NCBI RefSeq assembly: GCF_000471905.2
Contig: NW_006500346.1
Coordinates: forward strand, 1,037,208-1,101,207
Origin: Amborella trichopoda
Taxonomy: Eukaryota; Streptophyta; Magnoliopsida; Amborellales; Amborellaceae
DNA: 64,000 nt
Direction: 5' to 3'
The notes beneath the pieces are model-generated. The model saw only the letters and a program-made list of their open reading frames with translations, did not search any database and was not told where the DNA came from. Position 1 is the stretch's first letter. Every line of letters begins with the position of its first letter. Positions 1-11,360 of the stretch are shown piece by piece. The translations under genes were made by a program, and so were the position numbers.

Positions 1-173
1 ACCGATAGCTTTAGAAAAATCTTTAGATTGAAAACCCTAGAGAAGATAAAAACCCTATCCTCCTGAAATCTTAACCCTCAAGACTGAGAAAATCTATACG
101 TAGGGCACGAAAACCCTAGATCAAAACTAGAATTAGGGCACAACAACCGTAGGTCTAACCCTTTACACCAGAG

Positions 174-258
174 ATGTTGGTCAACATTCGAATCAAAGAG
201 GCAAAGAGGACCAGTTCTGATGCGGGCAAGCCCTCGAAGGCTCGGGTCATCTGGTCCG
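174..258 (+). CDS. possible first exon of an unidentified gene (weak)
   Basis: An ATG at 174 opens 28 codons of relatively GC-rich sequence that ends at a possible splice donor (CCG|GTTTGG, 258/259). The N-terminus is lysine/arginine-rich and ends near ARVIWSG. The leader (1-173) carries several AAACCCTA-type telobox motifs, which are common in plant 5' regions. The following 97 bases are T-rich, as plant introns are, and then an assembly gap removes any second exon. I do not recognise the product. It could equally be a chance ORF or a transposon remnant. Confidence 0.2.
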
Positions 259-355
259 GTTTGGTATCATTTCTTCCTCTCTCTTTCTTATTCTTTTTAC
301 TATTTTGCTTCTTTTATTTATTTTTTATCTTTTAACTTGTCGTAAAAATCGTATT

Positions 356-512
356 NNNNNNNNNNNNNNNNNNNNNNNNNNNNNNNNNNNNNNNNNNNNN
401 NNNNNNNNNNNNNNNNNNNNNNNNNNNNNNNNNNNNNNNNNNNNNNNNNNNNNNNNNNNNNNNNNNNNNNNNNNNNNNNNNNNNNNNNNNNNNNNNNNNN
501 NNNNNNNNNNNN
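356..512. other. assembly gap (N run)
   Basis: 157 consecutive N. Any ORF crossing it is meaningless. Confidence 0.99.
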
Positions 513-627
513 TAAATCTGCTCGTTTTCAGGGAAATCTGGTCTCATATCTGAATTCGATCTGTCTCACTTTCTCTATCACTTTATTTAAGAGATCTTCA
601 TCAAAAAATCTATCAAATTTTCATCGT

Positions 628-688
628 AAACAAGGTTGCAACTTTAAAATGTAGAATTAAGGTTCACCTAAAAAATCCATCATAAAGG
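628..688 (+). mobile_element. MITE family A, end fragment
   Basis: The sequence AAGGTTGCAACTTTAAAATG followed by GTAGAATTAAGGTTCACC matches the terminal part of family A as seen complete at 11361-11757. The rest of the element is missing, and an RTE LINE tail follows immediately. Confidence 0.5.
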
Positions 689-699
689 GAAGTACATAA

Positions 700-795
700 T
701 ATGACCCTTAATAAAATATAATGGTGGACCAGGATTCAGGTAGCCGACCCCAATTAGTTTAGTTATGAAAAGGTTTTGATGATGATGATGAATCT
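700..795 (+). mobile_element. RTE-clade LINE, 3' end only
   Basis: It contains AGGATTCAGGTAGCCGACCC then CAATTAGTTT and a (GATGAT)n tail. This is the stereotyped 3' terminus of plant RTE LINEs, which end in a GAT-type microsatellite. No coding part remains. Family knowledge supports the name; the match is by recognition, not by alignment. Confidence 0.6.
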
Positions 796-1117
796 TGTTA
801 CAAGAGGTTACTCATTCATAACTATTAAATATGAAATCACATGGCTGGAGATCCATAATTAATTGATCCGAAGTCTAAAAAAACGAAATTCTTCAATTTT
901 GTGGCATACATCAAGAAGTCACAGTTCTTATATGACCATTAGAAGTAATTATTATCTTCTTGTACCAAATATAAATAATCTTATACTATAAAATTCCTTA
1001 ATAAGTCAATCAAGTTTGGTATGATGCTAGGGGAGGAGCTCTACTTTCACTGTTTTGTTTATTTGGGTGTTCTGCATGTATGCCTCATTTTCCATTTCGA
1101 ACTTCATTAATAGCTGA

Positions 1118-1353
1118 AGGGATTGTATTCAAAGAGATCATTTATCTTTTGTACATGGAGGTCACATCATTCCTACTCATTAGATGTCAAATTGGATGGT
1201 TTAGGGTGAGTCACGATGTTTGTGAATTTTTTTTATCGAACTTTGTGTATAATCAAATATACTATTACAACCACTCGTTTTGAACTTTAAAGGACAAGAG
1301 TGATTGTGACATCATTATACAAAAGATAAATGGTCTCTTTGTAGACAATCCCA
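1118..1353. mobile_element. MITE family B, complete foldback copy
   Basis: The left end (GGGATTGTATTCAAAGAGAT, then CATTTATCTTTTGTACATGG) and the right end (CAAAAGATAAATGGTCTCTT, then TGTAGACAATCCCA) are inverted copies over about 45 bp. The interior also pairs partly. At about 236 bp this is one of the best-preserved members of the commonest foldback family in the window. There is no coding capacity. Confidence 0.7.
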
Positions 1354-1479
1354 TATCTTAATGTCTGGAGTTTCAGTTAGTTCTCAGTTTTATTATTTTT
1401 CACTTAGAAAGCTATTCCAAATACGTGTGCCATCCAAACATGCCCACCATTTACTTCAACCCCAATCAATTAAGATTCA

Positions 1480-2030
1480 ACACCGGACCCGGTTTCTATG
1501 TGGCCATGCCCACATATGTAGAAATGCGGGCCTCTTAATAAATCTAATTTTTTAGATGGATTTTAAAACTTAATTTTCAAGGAGATCATGAATATGAATA
1601 TATAAATAAATTTTAAAAACTAGAAATAATAATTCTAGTAAGAAAACATTTGGAACTCCTATTTGCATCTATCTTAAAGATGGATGCTTTACACTTTCTG
1701 GACTGCATATGTAGAAATGCAGTCCAGCCTGCATGAAACGATTTTCCTTCAACACCTCATTCCTTGAAATGAATAATAAAGTAAATTATTAATCATAGTT
1801 ACCTCATCCCCAGAGATAAAGAATAAAGTAAATTATTAAGGGCCCGGTTTTTATGCGGCCATATTGTAGAAATGCAGGCTTGGCAATAAATACATTTTTA
1901 AAATATAATTTGATCCAAGTTTTTGGATAATATACAATATTTAACATAGAGATCATGAATATGAAGAGAAAAAAAAAAGAAATTGAAGCGGTCTAGCCCG
2001 GATGAAACAATTTTCCAATTATTAATTGGA
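1480..2030. repeat. two copies of dispersed repeat family D
   Basis: Both halves (about 1484-1760 and 1845-2020) share a CCCGGTTTCTATGTGGCCAT-like start, TGTAGAAATGC, GGCAATAAAT and AGATCATGAATATGAA. The same signature recurs near 27540-27700 and 52013-52110. The first copy also contains an inverted pair, GGACTGCATATGTAGAAATG followed by CAGTCC (about 1700-1725). No TIR or target duplication was resolved, so its class is unknown. Confidence 0.45.
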
Positions 2031-2731
2031 CCGAATCGATGCCTTCACAAGTCTGATCCAAAATAAAAATTGGTTTTTGTCGTAAAATGTTTGAGTGTTT
2101 TTTGGCACATCAGACCTCCCAATTTTTGCTAATTCAACTAGTGAAATGAAGTTGCACAAATTTTTTAATACATTCTACTCTTTAAAACTTTTTTTTTATT
2201 TTTTTAAAACCCATACCAATGGTTAGATCGATTTTGATTAGACTAAATCTCTCATTGATTCATTAGTTAATCTAATTGTGATAACACTATTATAAAGAAA
2301 AGTAAAATTATTTTCTTCTTAGAAGAAAGACATCAAGTGGAGACCAAATATAAATTAAACCATTAAGGAAGAAAATTATTTTCACAATGGAGAGACAAAC
2401 GAAGAGACAGTAGAATTGCTGACATCTATTTTAATCCAATATATATGGTTTTATTTAGAGGAGAGAGAGTTGCAATGGTTTTATTTAGGAGAGAGAGTTG
2501 TTAGAAAGCTAACTACTCTTACAAAGAGAGTGAGACTTGAAAGAAAGACCTATGTGATCTTTCGCTGGGGAAATATAATTTTATTTTTTTAATAATAATA
2601 ATAACCGCTTATATTTTTTGCAACAAGATCATTTACAGATGGTCTTATTATAAACAATAGAAATTCCAAAATAAATAACACATCAATAAAATAAATCTCA
2701 ACTACATGAAGCCATTCATACAACCTAATAT
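2031..2731. other. AT-rich intergenic stretch, no gene seen
   Basis: No ORF of note. A short direct repeat, TGGTTTTATTTAGGAGAGAGA-like, occurs twice near 2446-2506, together with an AAT microsatellite-like run near 2590. Confidence 0.5.
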
Positions 2732-4515
2732 TGTGCTTGAGAATATGAAATAAAGAACAAGTAAGTATAAGATAAAGATGTCGGAGATTACCTCAACCGG
2801 GCTTCTTATACCCCACACCGAGTCACCACATCCAATAGCGTGGGATCTGCAATCTAGCTTCAATTTCAAATCGGGAAAGCTGATTTCGGCCAAAGTATGT
2901 AAATAACCTTAATTATTCACAAAACCCTAACCTCCAAAAATAACTTAGGCTTCCCTCTAATTTCTAGAACCCTTAGTTTCTTATTATGTCTAGGGAGAAA
3001 AAGAGTAGTAGCTAGAGTTGGGGCGAGGCCCCCCCTTTGAAACTTTGGGATAGTGAGGGTTACAGAGAGACACTCAGAGGAGAGAGAGTAGGGCATGGCC
3101 CACTAGGAGAGAGAGAGAGAGAGAGGTTGTGTAGAGATTGGGGGAAAACATCCTTATTTATAGTGAATATTTAGGTTTGGGGTTTCTTAGGGTTTCCCCT
3201 AGTTTGCCTCTTTCATGTGATTGAATCTATACCGTTAATCAAGGTGACTTGTGGGATGAGAGATCTGCGACATTTATTCTATAGATGGGCCATCAATATT
3301 ATGGAAGGTGCTTGGACCATTATCCCCCTTTCCTTAAACCATTTTCCCATCAATATATTTAAATAAAATAGATATCATGCATTCCATAAAAATAGCATGA
3401 TCATATCACATATTCTATAATAATATGTCAAACATTATCAAGTAAATAAATACTACCAAAAATTTTAAACAAGATAAGGTCAATGTTTACCATCTATTCA
3501 AATTGACCATATCTCTTTGAAAGTATACTTATCATATTACAAAATATGCCATGGCTGCTATATCCTTTCTAATATTTGGCCACATACCTCAAATCAAAAT
3601 TACCATAATCTTAAAGACCTTGATCACAAAGTATCCAAAGGGTGGGACGTGCCACCTTTTTGTGGCACATGTGGGCCCCCACCCACATGCCACATGGTGG
3701 GCCAATGTGCACTTTGGGCCCTCATGAAATGTTATAAAAAGTTTTAAAATAAAATGAATTAATATATACATTTGAATTTTTACAACTTTGTAAAATCTAT
3801 AACTGTATTTTTATAAGTCAAAAAAACATAATTAAAATATTGAGATATTCATAAAAATTCAAATAATAAAATTAAAATTATTTCAATAATAAAATGAACA
3901 TAATTAAATTAGTATGATGAGAAAAGGATCCATATGATTAGGAATTCAATTTGTAAATATGGGGTACTCCACCTCCAACTGTAGACTACAGACCACATAA
4001 GCTTTATCGAACCGACCCAGTGTTTCTCATGACCCACAGTCCAAGCAGGGGCTCATTAGCGGGTCACCAAAGTTAGGTAGATGAATCAAAGGGTCGCAAT
4101 CTCAATCTGTGGATTACAGGTCCTTCCCTAGAGACGAGTCAATGTCACAACGACCTAATGCGACCACATCTTTATAGTGTATAGGGGTATCTCTCGTACA
4201 TGCATACGCTTCACCCAAAGGTAGATATCTGGCTTTCCCAAACGATCTATCGATATGCATGCCATGTGAATAAACATGGGTGAGGTTTTGACCCCCGTCT
4301 CAGTAGGCCTACCATCACACACAAGGGTCACACAGTCCCTCGCCTCTCTCATCTAGTCATAAGCTCCGACCTCATCAAGGTCTAACCCAAAACTCTCATC
4401 GGTTAATTCTTTATGTCCAGGTACCTAGGGTTTTCCAACCGACTGGCCTAGATCGATAAGCATAGTCTGGTGTAAGCAAACATCATTCGCTTAGTATGGT
4501 CCTCGTGGAACCACA
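2732..4515 (-). mobile_element. probable Ty1-copia-type LTR (solo or 3' LTR)
   Basis: Read on the minus strand, the polypurine-like AACTCAGTGGGAG (complement at 4516-4528) is followed directly by TGTGGTTCC, as expected for the start of a 3' LTR. Further along are a TATA-like CTATAAATAAGG near 3155-3170 and a long CT-rich leader. The other end is placed only tentatively at TGTGCTTGAG near 2732. No partner LTR or polyprotein was found. Composition differs from the flanks (more GC at 4000-4450). Confidence 0.35.
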
Positions 4516-4529
4516 CTCCCACTGAGTTT

Positions 4530-6150
4530 ATGTTTTACTATAACAAAAGTATTTCAATATACATTTATAAGGCCTTTAAAGGCCACATAAACCCAACAAG
4601 ACTGGCATAGCAATACATTCTCTCACATGGCTCTGTCATGGAGAAGAAGTTGCAGAAGCTAAGCAACAACACTTAGAGGTTCTATACTCATCAATTAAGC
4701 ACTTCACTCCCTCAGTCGGCTCGCATCTCTCAGCGCAGTCCGCGTCTGCAAGGTAGTACCCCTTCCACCGGCATGGCACAACAAATGGATCTGTCATACA
4801 TACATGCATATATACATATATACATACAAACTTGTTAGACTAGTGCTTTTACAAACCGGTGGTTTGGGTTCAGACGCAACCAAGTCACTCGGATGCAGTA
4901 CCCACTAGCCGGGTATCAGATTTGAATCACTGACCCCAAAAATCAGGAAAATTTGACCCTAGACAAAGGTCAGAATATTATCTTTTATTGAGACTCGACG
5001 GAACCATGTCGGTCTGATTTTTCATACATTTCCATAACTATTAAATTTCTTTGGATATATTTTGATGTCAGAAATAGGGTTTCAGTTTCGTTTGATTGAA
5101 TTATAATTTTTTAAATTATCTCTATGATAAAATAGAGAAATAATTTGCAGAACATCAATATATATTTGATTATATTAGGCCATTGCATGACATCAAAATA
5201 TACTTGATTATATGACTCCATTGCATCACATGGGTGGCGGACTACCTCATTCATGTGTACAAACACATATACATGGCAGTGTTTGAAAACCAGACTCAGA
5301 ATCGACAGTGGTTCAATTTGCTGAGACGTGTTCTTAATTGGCGAGTCTGTGAAAAAAGAACGAGTCTCACAACCAAGTGAGACACAGGCGAGTCCTTATT
5401 CTTTGCTCCAGACCCACCAAGGCCACTATCCAAGCCAACTCCGGGGATTGCGAAGTTGGCAAGGCAAGTTTTCAGACAATGATACGTAGATACATTAAGC
5501 AGAGAAAGAGATGTTGAATATGAAAAACCATCAAATAAATGTGACAGGTAGAATCAAATCTATTGTGAGCAATAGAAAAAAACTCTTTCGTTTTTTTTTT
5601 AAGGGGGGGGGGGGGGCTGGGGGGAAGAGTTTTGTTTTTTTTTTAATTTCAAGAGAGAGTTTTACAAATTGTAGAAAGACAAGAGAGACCTTGAAAGGCA
5701 TTTGCTGAGAGAACCACAGAGAGAATCAGAAGAATGATCAAAGTCTTGGTGGCCATTACTCTGTTGATTCAGTAAGGAGGAATAGATAAATGCTTGGTTT
5801 GTTATAAAGCACAGGGACCATTTTCTTATACAAGGACTAGAGGAAGCCAGAAGGAGGAAGAAATCTTTGAGAAGTGAGAAAGAGATGATTAGCTTCCTTT
5901 TTTATATGGATTTCTATCCATTTTTTGGTTTTCTTTTTGGGTAGCTAAGCTGCGTCTACTATCCAGCTGAGCTGTGTTCCTGAATCCTCCAAATATGGGT
6001 GATTTGCTGTAAATTTTGCTAAGGTTTCCATAATTAGAGAGTGTTTTTTATTTTCATTTAATTTTGGAAAAATCTACAAAAGAATAAGAATGACTAATTT
6101 TAGATTTTTTGACATCGGAACAATTTCACATGGATTTTTTAGATGCACCT
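4530..6150. other. intergenic, no gene recognised
   Basis: It contains a CATACATA/TATACATA simple stretch near 4795-4835 and a poly-G run near 5604-5617 followed by GGGGGG and poly-T. The rest is unremarkable AT-rich sequence. The first part may be the internal 3' end of the retroelement whose LTR is called at 2732-4515. Confidence 0.45.
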
Positions 6151-6154
6151 TACT

Positions 6155-6500
6155 TCTATAGTATAAAGTTGGCACCTTATATAAACTCACTGCTTTTGTT
6201 ATGGCCCTATGTTTTAATAACTATCGTTCTAATAAAAATCAAAGTAAGGCACACCTTCAAACTTTACTAAAAGATGGAGTTTGGTGCAAGAAACCCTTAC
6301 GATTACTTGAAATCTATTTTTACTTTAATTATGGAATTTAAAATTCAAAAAATAAAGTAAATTGAGCCGATCTATAAATACTTAAAAATGTTGAAAATAT
6401 ATTGTTTAGATTACAAAATGTATTATTCATAAAAAATATATTTTATTTTTTAATATCTATATATGTCCCGAAGTCAAGATAATCAATATGTGATCTTAAC
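6155..6500 (-). mobile_element. MITE family A, degenerate reverse copy
   Basis: It shares the order of family A landmarks in reverse orientation: CACCTTATATAAACTC, GGCACACCTTCAAA, TAATTATGGAATTTAAAATT, CCGATCTATAAATA, and AAGTCAAGATAATCAA. It is diverged and its ends are not well defined. Confidence 0.45.
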
Positions 6501-6649
6501 ATTGAGGCTTATAGATGGGAGATGTCTTTGACTATGGACAGGGAAACTTTCAAAGAAGATTAATATTACATAAATACATATTTTTATATGCAAAATATTG
6601 TTGTTTTACTCTATGTTAGGCCTATTGCTAATTGCTTTAGTATTGGGTG

Positions 6650-6977
6650 TAGTTTATATAAAGGTTGCAACCTTAAACTTGCACTCCCAAACTTCGTCAT
6701 GTGATGTAGTCTTAAGATGGTATGAGAATCAATTTTTATATTTCATTATAAAATTTTAAATCCCAAGGATGATTCAAATCAAGCCGATCTATAAATGCAT
6801 TAAAATCTTGAAAATAGATGGTCTAGATAATATGTTGCAAGATGTATTACTTTTAGAATTTGAAATCTCTCTTGTCATACATATATCTACATTTCAATGT
6901 CGAGATGAGCATTTATATGTTTTGCCAACATCAAAATAACATTTTTCAAAAGATTTTAAAGGTGCACCTCAAAGGGG
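6650..6977 (-). mobile_element. MITE family A, reverse copy, one end lost
   Basis: It begins GTTTATATAAAGGTTGCAAC and runs through GATCTATAAATGCATTAAAA, then ATAGATGGTCTAGATAATAT, to AAAGGTGCACCTC. The subterminal GTGCACCTC box is present, but the outer TIR at this side is absent. Confidence 0.55.
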
Positions 6978-6989
6978 CGGCATATCTCG

Positions 6990-7590
6990 GACGGTCTACA
7001 GTATGATACGTGTGCCATGCTTTCCCTACTAAAACTCCCAAACATGCCAACAAACGTCACACAAGTTCACAAACAATACCAAAATAAGGAATGGAAATGC
7101 TCGAATGCAAAACACCACTAATCATAGTCATTAGGATCGGATTGGACACCAGATCAGTAAGGGATCTATTCCAATAAAAAATCAGTTTTACCGGACCAGA
7201 GTTTTTCAAAGAAAAAAAGTAGTTTAAGATATAAATTATATAAGAAAAAAGTTCTTCAATTGTGTTTACACAATCGAACACGTTAAAACCAGATGATCCG
7301 AAAAGTTAAAATTGGTCGATTACTAATTTTGACTAGTTTTCAATTGAATCAAGTTTTAGCTTTAGCCCGCACAAACCAAGGCACCAGATGGCTGTCATAC
7401 CAGTTGGACCAAGTGATCCAACCAGGCTTGATAACTATGTCACTAATAGTGGAGCCTTGGCTTTAGCTGTAATATAAGATAAGAACAAAAAAAGGGGCTA
7501 TTTTTACTACCAAATGGGAATAACAATGTAGCACAAGATTCTCTCTTAGATATTTACGTGAAGGATCGTAATGACATGTGATACAAGGGT
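6990..7590. other. intergenic, no gene seen
   Basis: AT-rich sequence with no convincing ORF or repeat. Confidence 0.4.
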
Positions 7591-8063
7591 AAGCTTTTTA
7601 TGTTTCCCCTCCATCATAAAACTTATATACTTCTCTTTATCCAATTGTCCATTCTGTCACGTCTCTATATTATTTTATTTTTAATTTTTTTTATAAACTA
7701 TTTTGACACCAAATTTTGGATGTCCAATCCTCTATTAAACTCACACTAGCGAAAAATGTTAAAAAAATATTTTCAATAAAATAAAATGACCAAAATACCC
7801 ATGAAAAATTCAAGGGGTATTTTGGTCATTGTATTTTATCAATAAATTATTTTTAATATTTTTTATAGATGCGCCCGAATAAAGAGATGGCACATACCAA
7901 ATTTCATATTCATACAATTTGTATAAAAAAATAAAAATAAAATACTTTGAGACGTCGGATCTAAGATCAAACGGTGAGTGGCTCTCTTGATCAAACTTGG
8001 ACGGCTGGATGGTAAGGGAAACATAAATCTTCTATGCTATAGGGAAAGTATAGAAACCTTTCC
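7591..8063 (+). mobile_element. MITE family E, complete copy
   Basis: It runs from AAGCTTTTTATGTTTCCCC to GGGAAACATAAATCTTCTAT and a GTATAGAAACC end. The centre is an inverted repeat: AAATGACCAAAATACCC, then GGGGTATTTTGGTCATT. Further copies lie at 10663-11166 and 43291-43757 in the opposite orientation. No coding capacity. Superfamily not assignable by eye. Confidence 0.6.
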
Positions 8064-8068
8064 ATCAT

Positions 8069-8639
8069 ACAAAGCTCTTTTATTTTTATTTTTGGGTAAA
8101 GTAGTGGGGGAGAAGGCCCCTACCCATTTTTTATTAATAAAGACAGAAATACAACTCATAATTTTACAATCCTGTGAGAGGGCATCTGTGCCAAATCATG
8201 AAAAAGAGGAAGGGAGATAAAATATGGCGGTCTAGCGTGCCAAACCATAGCACTAGAGAAAGACGCAACCTTTTTAGCCAATGAATCTACTAGCAAGTTG
8301 GCCTCGCGATAGATATTGGAAATGGTCTACACACTGCAATTACATTGACAAGCAGAGAATAGTCAGCCTTAAATTACATTGACAAGCAGAGAATAGTCGC
8401 TTTCAATTTACAAAGGGAAGCAATCTCACTGAATGGCCAAATCTATCACCCCTATGAGAGCGTAAAGTTCGACATAGTTGTTGGATGCAATACCAAAACG
8501 GGTTGTGGAAGCGCAATAAAGACACTATCATCGCTTTTGATTACGCCCCCACCCCTTGCTGTCCTGGATTTTGTAAAGAGGCCTATTAATATACAACTTA
8601 AAATAATGGGACAAGGGAAAGAAACAAAGCTCTTTTATT
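8069..8639 (-). mobile_element. 5'-truncated L1-type LINE with 16-bp target duplication
   Basis: Identical 16-bp direct repeats ACAAAGCTCTTTTATT flank the insert (8069-8084 and 8624-8639). The insert (8085-8623) starts on the plus strand with a T-rich tract, meaning an A-rich 3' tail on the minus strand. The minus-strand translation is broken but resembles the RNase H tail of plant L1 elements: an NPGQ-like N-terminus and a downstream region like the copy at 29946-31273. It landed just beyond the end of the family E copy at 7591-8063. Internally, 28 bp (ATTACATTGACAAGCAGAGA, then ATAGTC) are tandemly duplicated near 8338-8399. Confidence 0.7.
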
Positions 8640-8950
8640 GCATAAGTTTGTTATCCATAAGGGGCCTAAAGTCCATCTAGCTTCCCATGCGATGAGTGGG
8701 TCAAATAGAACGATAAGGGAAACTATGTCAATTTTCATTTAAAGTTATTTGTACTATTGACCTTAGAAAGTTGAACCATGTATGTCTTTATTGAATAATT
8801 ATAAGTAGAAGTTAAAAAGTGCAACCAAACTTAATAAATAAGTAACTTGGAATTTGGGATTGCTTTGGAAATCATGCCTTTTGGTTTGTACTGTGGATAA
8901 CTTTGCCCATCTTGTTTTAGGGATCGTCTATAACAATACTATTTATCTTT
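8640..8950. other. intergenic, no gene seen
   Basis: Unremarkable AT-rich DNA between the LINE and the next MITE. Confidence 0.4.
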
Positions 8951-9341
8951 GGGTGTGGTTTCTATAAGGTTGCAATTTTAAACAATTCAATTAAAGCGCA
9001 CCTTAAAATTTTATTATAACATGTAATTTTGTTGTAAAAAATTCTTAGTATTATCTTAAAATTTATTTTTATACCTAATTATAAAATTTTAAATTCCAAA
9101 AATGGTTAAAATCCAATAGATCTATAAATATATGAAATCTTGAAAATGGGCAATCTAAATCATATGTTCCAAGATGCACTATTTTCGATATTCAAAAACT
9201 TTTTTTTTTTATATTCATAGATCTAGATATCAAGATGATTGATTAGAGGGCTTTTTCAATATTAAAACAACATTTCCGATAGATTTTTGAGGTGCATCTA
9301 TGATTCTACATTTTAAGATTGCAGCCTTATATTAACTTTTC
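8951..9341 (-). mobile_element. MITE family A, complete reverse copy
   Basis: Both ends are present: GGTTTCTATAAGGTTGCAAT on the left, and TTAAGATTGCAGCCTTATAT on the right. The subterminal boxes (GCGCACCTTAAAATT and TTGAGGTGCATC) mirror each other. The interior has TAATTATAAAATTTTAAATT and AATAGATCTATAAATATATG, as in the other copies. Confidence 0.65.
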
Positions 9342-9444
9342 CCTTTACCTTTAGGATATGGAGGTCTCAATTATTCTTGTCCGATAAATTTTTAAATTGT
9401 AAGAATATCATTGAATAGATATTAAAAATAAATAAAAAATTTAC

Positions 9445-9551
9445 AGACTTTGTGACTCACCCCAAGCTATCCAATTTGACATCTGATGAATGATAATGAT
9501 TGTGACCTCCATGTACAAAAGATAAATGGTCCATTTGTAAACAATCCCATT
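9445..9551. mobile_element. MITE family B, half copy
   Basis: TTTGTGACTCACCCCAAGCT and AAGATAAATGGTCCATTTGT followed by AAACAATCCCA match the right half of the element at 1118-1353. The left half is missing. Confidence 0.5.
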
Positions 9552-9707
9552 GTTTTATTGATGCGTATATGGTCCTTTTTGTAGGAGCATATTGTATGCT
9601 TACTCTCTGAAACAAAAGACTGTTTCGGAGGGTTTTTTTAGGATCCAATGTCTACTAGATGTATATCTTAAAAAAGATGGATATTTATGAAAAAATTTGT
9701 ACAGGGG

Positions 9708-10063
9708 GATCTAAACAATCAAATTTAGACGCACCTCCAAAATTCACTAAAAGAGGTTGTTTGGATGCTCAAAAATATTCAAATTGATCACCTCAACCTC
9801 AAGATGTATAAACATGGGAAAAAATAGATGTCAAGCCTTGGATTAGTGCATCTTGTAATGCATTTTCTAGACCCTCAATTTTCAAGATTTTCTAAGTGTT
9901 CATATATCTGCTTGATCTACACTATTTTTGGAGCTTTAAATCTAAAGATGAAAATATTTTTCAGGTTGTTACAAAGATTTGCAATACTAAAACAACATTT
10001 TTTGATACAATTTGAAGGCGCGTCTTACTTTGATTGTTTAGGGCCTCGGCCTAATGCAAACCA
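9708..10063 (+). mobile_element. MITE family A, variant copy
   Basis: It begins AAACAATCAAATTTAGACGC, then ACCTCC, and ends GATTGTTTAGGGCCTCGGCC. It belongs to the same subfamily as 43783-44140, which ends GATTGTTTAGAGCCTCGGCT. Internal A-family landmarks (GATCACCTCAACCTCAAGAT, AAATCTAAAGATGAAAATAT) are in order. Confidence 0.55.
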
Positions 10064-10080
10064 CAACTTTTATTTTTTGG

Positions 10081-10378
10081 ATGCGGTTTGTATAAGGCTT
10101 GCTCACACCTTTAAATAGCGCCAAAACATGTTGCATTGGTATCAACCAATTTTGTGATGGCATGAAAAATTATTTCAATTACTATCATAAAGTTTTAAAT
10201 TAAAAAATATTATAGGTCGAGCAAATCTATGAAAACTTGAAAATTTTAAAAATTGACAGTCTAGATAATACATTCAATATGCACTCTTTCCAATACTTGA
10301 AAAATATTTTTTCTCGTGTTCATGCATCTGGAAGTCGAAATAATCAAATTGAGGGCTTTTCAACATCAAAATAACTTA
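10081..10378 (-). mobile_element. MITE family A, reverse copy, truncated
   Basis: It starts GCGGTTTGTATAAGGCTTGC and carries AAAGTTTTAAATTAAAAAAT, then CAGTCTAGATAATACATTCA. It loses similarity near 10378. It lies end-to-end with the preceding copy. Confidence 0.5.
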
Positions 10379-10662
10379 TTCTACTTTTTTTTTTCTTTTC
10401 TTTTTTGTGATAATTTCAACATTTGCGACAATTATTTGTTATGGGGATGCTATCAAAGGAGCGAGTTTTATCAAAGTACTATCAAGATTGTTCTTTTTTA
10501 TCATTAATTTACAATGACTGTGACTTTAGCATATTAAATTAGTATATTATATTTATATGAAATTAATAAAAATGATTTGAAGTTACAAACACAAATATGT
10601 TTAAAATTTTATAAATGGTAGAATAACAAACTAAATATCAAAAATACTTGTTAATGATATGG

Positions 10663-11166
10663 GAAAGGTTATTCTTCTACAGCATAGAAGATCTATGCTT
10701 CTCCTACCATCCAGCTGTCCAATTTTGATCAAGAGAGTCACTCACCGTTTGATCTTATATCTGATGTCTCAAAGTATTTCATTTTTAGTTTTTTTATAAA
10801 AATTGTATGATTATGAAATTTGGTACGTGCCATCTTCTCATTGGGGCGCACCTATAAAAAAATATTAAAAATATTTTTTTGATAAAATATAATGACCAAA
10901 ATACCTCTTGAAATTTTCAAGGGTATTTTGGTCATTTCATTTTATTGAAAATGTGTTTTTTATATTTTTCGCTAGTGCGAGTTTAATAGAGGATTGGACG
11001 TACAAAATTTGATGTCAAAATAGTTTATGTAAAAAAAATTATAAATAAAATAGCGTAGAGTTATGACATTATGATTGGGGCAATCTTAGCCCTCCATTTA
11101 GAATAGACAGTTGGATAAGAAGAAATATATAAGTTTTAAGTTGCTGGGGAAGCATAAAAAGCTTGG
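10663..11166 (-). mobile_element. MITE family E, complete reverse copy
   Basis: This is the mirror of 7591-8063. It includes CATAGAAGATCTATGCTTCT, GATCAAGAGAGTCACTCACC and GGGGCGCACCTATAAAAAAA. The central palindrome is ATGACCAAAATACC and GGGTATTTTGGTCATT, and the end is GAAGCATAAAAAGCTTGG. Confidence 0.6.
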
Positions 11167-11360
11167 CCGTGTGTTATTAGCTTGAACTTAACTACCCGGT
11201 TCCAGTTCCTTGCAAATGGTTCCTCATTGCCTCGTTGAGATCTTACAACTTGTTTAGGTAAGTTATATATTTCTTTTCCAATTCAAATGGTTAATTTTGT
11301 TTTCAATTATAAATAGTAAATGGAAAAAAAAGGGTCTTTCTCGTGATAATAACGAGAAGG

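Noticed and set aside
1..130. telomere-like AAACCCTA words
   Set aside because: They are scattered, not tandem. They fit teloboxes in a leader better than a telomere tract.
305..553. open frames on both strands across the first gap
   Set aside because: Most residues come from N; the real flanks are T-rich with no domain.
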